This document shows positions 62,465-64,000 of a stretch of DNA of 64,000 bases, piece by piece. Numbering within the stretch: position 1 is the stretch's first letter; the number at the start of each line of letters is the position of its first letter. Under the pieces are notes generated by a model. It had not been told where the DNA came from and did no database searches. It worked only from the letters and a program-made list of their open reading frames with translations. Position numbers and translations under genes: made by a program. The stretch covers positions 372,001 to 436,000 of the forward strand of contig OZ244806.1 in NCBI GenBank assembly GCA_965220075.1. The letters are read 5' to 3'. The stretch comes from G965220075 sp965220075 (GTDB taxonomy: Bacteria > Chloroflexota > UBA11872).

Positions 62465-64000
62465 ATGAGCGTGGCTGAGGCGCCGGCCCCCCGCGCGCGG
62501 CCGTTCCAGGGCCGCCTGAGCCCGCGCGCTCTCTGGGCGCTGCGGAGCGCCTCTGATGCGTTTGAACGCGTGAGCGGCGGCGACGGCTACGCCCGCTGTC
62601 CCGAGCACGGCTTCGACCACAGCGGCGCGACCGCGCGTTTCACCCTCATCAACTGTGCGCTCCACGCGGCCACGGGAGAAGAGAGCTACTTGCGGCGCGC
62701 GGTTCAGATTGTCCGCGCCATCACCGGCCGGCTGGGCCAGCTCGACTCGCCGGGCGGCGCCTGGGTGTTCTTCACGGGCGGCCGCGGCGCCGCCACTGTC
62801 GTCGACGCGGGCGAATGCCTGGACGCGCTGGCCACGCTGCTGGCGCACGCCGGTGAGCGTCTCGAGCCGCTCGACGCGAGCCGCGTCGAGGACGCCATCC
62901 GCCTCTGCTGCGACTCTTTCCTGATCCCCGGCGTCGCCGCCGAGCGGTCCCTCCACGAGCGCCTTTGCGGCGCCGCCGGACTGGCTTCCGCTTACGCCGC
63001 GCTCGGCGAACCGGCTTGGGCCGAGGCGTGCGGGGCCGCGCTGGAGCGTTCCCTCGACGAGATGCGGCCGGACGGCTCGTTTCCCTGCATCCACTCAGCG
63101 GCAGGCGCCGCGCGGCAAGCACTTTCCGACCTGAGCGTTCGCGAGCAGGGCCGCTGTTTGGCCTTCGCCCGCTTCGCCGCGCGTCAGATCGGCGCCGAAG
63201 AGCGCCACGCCGCCGCCCTGCGCCGCGCCGCGGATTTCCTGCGCCTGGTTACGCGCCCCGACGGCGTGAAGCCGCTTGCGCTGGAGGCCAACCGCTGGCT
63301 CTGGGACTCCGATTGGGAAGCAGGTTCGGCGCCATTTGACGCCTACGCGCTGGCGGCCGACGGGCGCGGCGAGCTGCGCGGGACCGCCGGGCGCGCCGCC
63401 GCGCGCTCCGCCCAGGCCCTCGGACCGGACGGTTTCAGCGACGCCACACCCGATTCCCATGCGCTCGTGTGCCGCCTCGCGCACACGGCCGACCTCGCCT
63501 GGCTGGCGCGCGCGCACGACGCGGCCGAGCTGGACGACCTGCCCGCCAATCCGGCCGCCGGCGCGCAGACCGCGCCGATCGTCGCGGCGGACACGGGCGT
63601 GGTCCGCCTCGAGGCCCGGCGAGCCTGCGTGATCCTGCGCGGCGCCAAGCAACCGGCCTCGCCGCTGGCCGGTGGGCGCATCGGCGGCGGCGGCCTGGTC
63701 TACGTCGGCCGCCGGGCCGACGGCTGGCGCAACGTGCTGCGCCACGTCCCCGAGCCTGGCGTGCCCGAGGCCACCTGGGTCACGGGCGGATACGCCGCAC
63801 CGCTCAGCGGCCGGTCCATGATCCGCGGGCTTGTCGAGCGCGACGCTCTCCCGCGTCTTCGAGCCGCGCGCGTGCATTGGCGGGCGGGGCGCCGCGGCTA
63901 TGCCGTGCGCATGCTCTGGCGCTTCCTGGGACCGCCCGCCCGGGCCGCCAGGCAACGCTGGCAGTCCAACCACGCTGTCAGCGCGGAGGTCGCCGCCGCG
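62465..64000 (+). CDS. Partial large protein, perhaps an alpha-toroid lyase or glycan-modifying enzyme
   Basis: The frame opens at ATG 62465 and is still open after 512 codons at the right edge. The N-terminal 330 residues are helical: FTLINCALHAATGEESYLRR, GGAWVFFTGGRGAATVVDAG, AAGLASAYAALGEPAWAEAC, QGRCLAFARFAARQIGAEER. Repeated helix pairs of this kind suggest an (alpha/alpha) toroid as in heparinase II/III-like and related polysaccharide lyases. After about 380 comes beta-rich sequence (GVVRLEARRACVILRGAKQP; GLVYVGRRADGWRNVLRHV), the order seen in such lyases. I cannot identify catalytic residues, and the assignment is tentative. Confidence 0.6.
   Translation, partial: MSVAEAPAPRARPFQGRLSPRALWALRSASDAFERVSGGDGYARCPEHGFDHSGATARFTLINCALHAATGEESYLRRAVQIVRAITGRLGQLDSPGGAWVFFTGGRGAATVVDAGECLDALATLLAHAGERLEPLDASRVEDAIRLCCDSFLIPGVAAERSLHERLCGAAGLASAYAALGEPAWAEACGAALERSLDEMRPDGSFPCIHSAAGAARQALSDLSVREQGRCLAFARFAARQIGAEERHAAALRRAADFLRLVTRPDGVKPLALEANRWLWDSDWEAGSAPFDAYALAADGRGELRGTAGRAAARSAQALGPDGFSDATPDSHALVCRLAHTADLAWLARAHDAAELDDLPANPAAGAQTAPIVAADTGVVRLEARRACVILRGAKQPASPLAGGRIGGGGLVYVGRRADGWRNVLRHVPEPGVPEATWVTGGYAAPLSGRSMIRGLVERDALPRLRAARVHWRAGRRGYAVRMLWRFLGPPARAARQRWQSNHAVSAEVAAA

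Noticed and set aside
63095..63973. A 292-codon minus-strand open frame at the right edge
   Set aside because: The plus-strand frame here starts cleanly after the GT4 run and keeps going without stops; the minus frame is Gly/Arg/Ala-rich with no motif.

Overview
The window is a GC-rich bacterial chromosome segment from a free-living, prototrophic organism. The gene families point towards the Chloroflexota (for example a SAR202/Dehalococcoidia- or Thermomicrobia-like lineage): a pyrR-pyrB-(MBL)-pyrC-carA-carB-pyrK operon, a long-form HisG beside a HisZ, LiaF-like pairs, a MoxR/VWA operon and many glycosyltransferases carrying beta-sandwich modules. The lineage is an inference from gene content; no rRNA or other strong phylogenetic marker is present. 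No phage, plasmid, CRISPR or transposase gene was seen. A small family of non-autonomous mobile repeats is clear.

Layout. 1-12.4 kb (minus strand): start of a TPP-dependent dehydrogenase E1-alpha, an SDR, a repeat-rich intergenic stretch with a degenerate gene, tRNA-Ala(GGC), a MocA-like nucleotidyltransferase with a Cys-rich partner, glcD, a Nudix hydrolase, a DedA protein, yraN-rnhB-rplS, an RRM protein, an aspartase/fumarase and a MidA-type methyltransferase. 12.5-20.8 kb (plus): fmdB-like, dtd, hisZ-hisG-hisD-hisB, nadK, recN. 20.9-30.7 kb (plus): a MoxR ATPase, DUF58 and two VWA proteins behind a coiled-coil membrane protein, then cca and an orphan BrnA-like antitoxin. 30.8-32.3 kb (plus): two LiaF-like membrane proteins. 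32.3-33.7 kb: a less GC-rich island with one mobile repeat and one small unknown gene. 33.7-42.6 kb (minus): the pyrimidine operon behind a TATAAT promoter and a hairpin leader. 42.7-44.3 kb (plus): a restriction-endonuclease fragment and a membrane protein. 44.9-48.7 kb (minus): purA, pyrG and an MBL-fold protein. 48.8-64 kb (plus, with one inverted amidohydrolase): a surface-polysaccharide locus with a Wzm/Wzt exporter, one GT2, four GT4, one GT-C type membrane protein, a Trm112-like/radical SAM-SPASM pair and a partial unknown gene that runs off the end.

How it fits together. The pyr, purA and pyrG genes supply nucleotides and the his genes cover part of histidine synthesis. Two MBL-fold proteins with lost metal ligands sit next to pyrimidine genes. 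The exporter locus would assemble and export a cell-surface glycan; a recognisable beta-sandwich module recurs at different places in three consecutive proteins of that locus (Wzt, GT2, GT4). The best non-gene signal is a MITE-like family (TIR close to AGACCTTTGCGTAAC): three 119-bp copies, each flanked by short direct repeats, one of them nested in a related 130-bp element.
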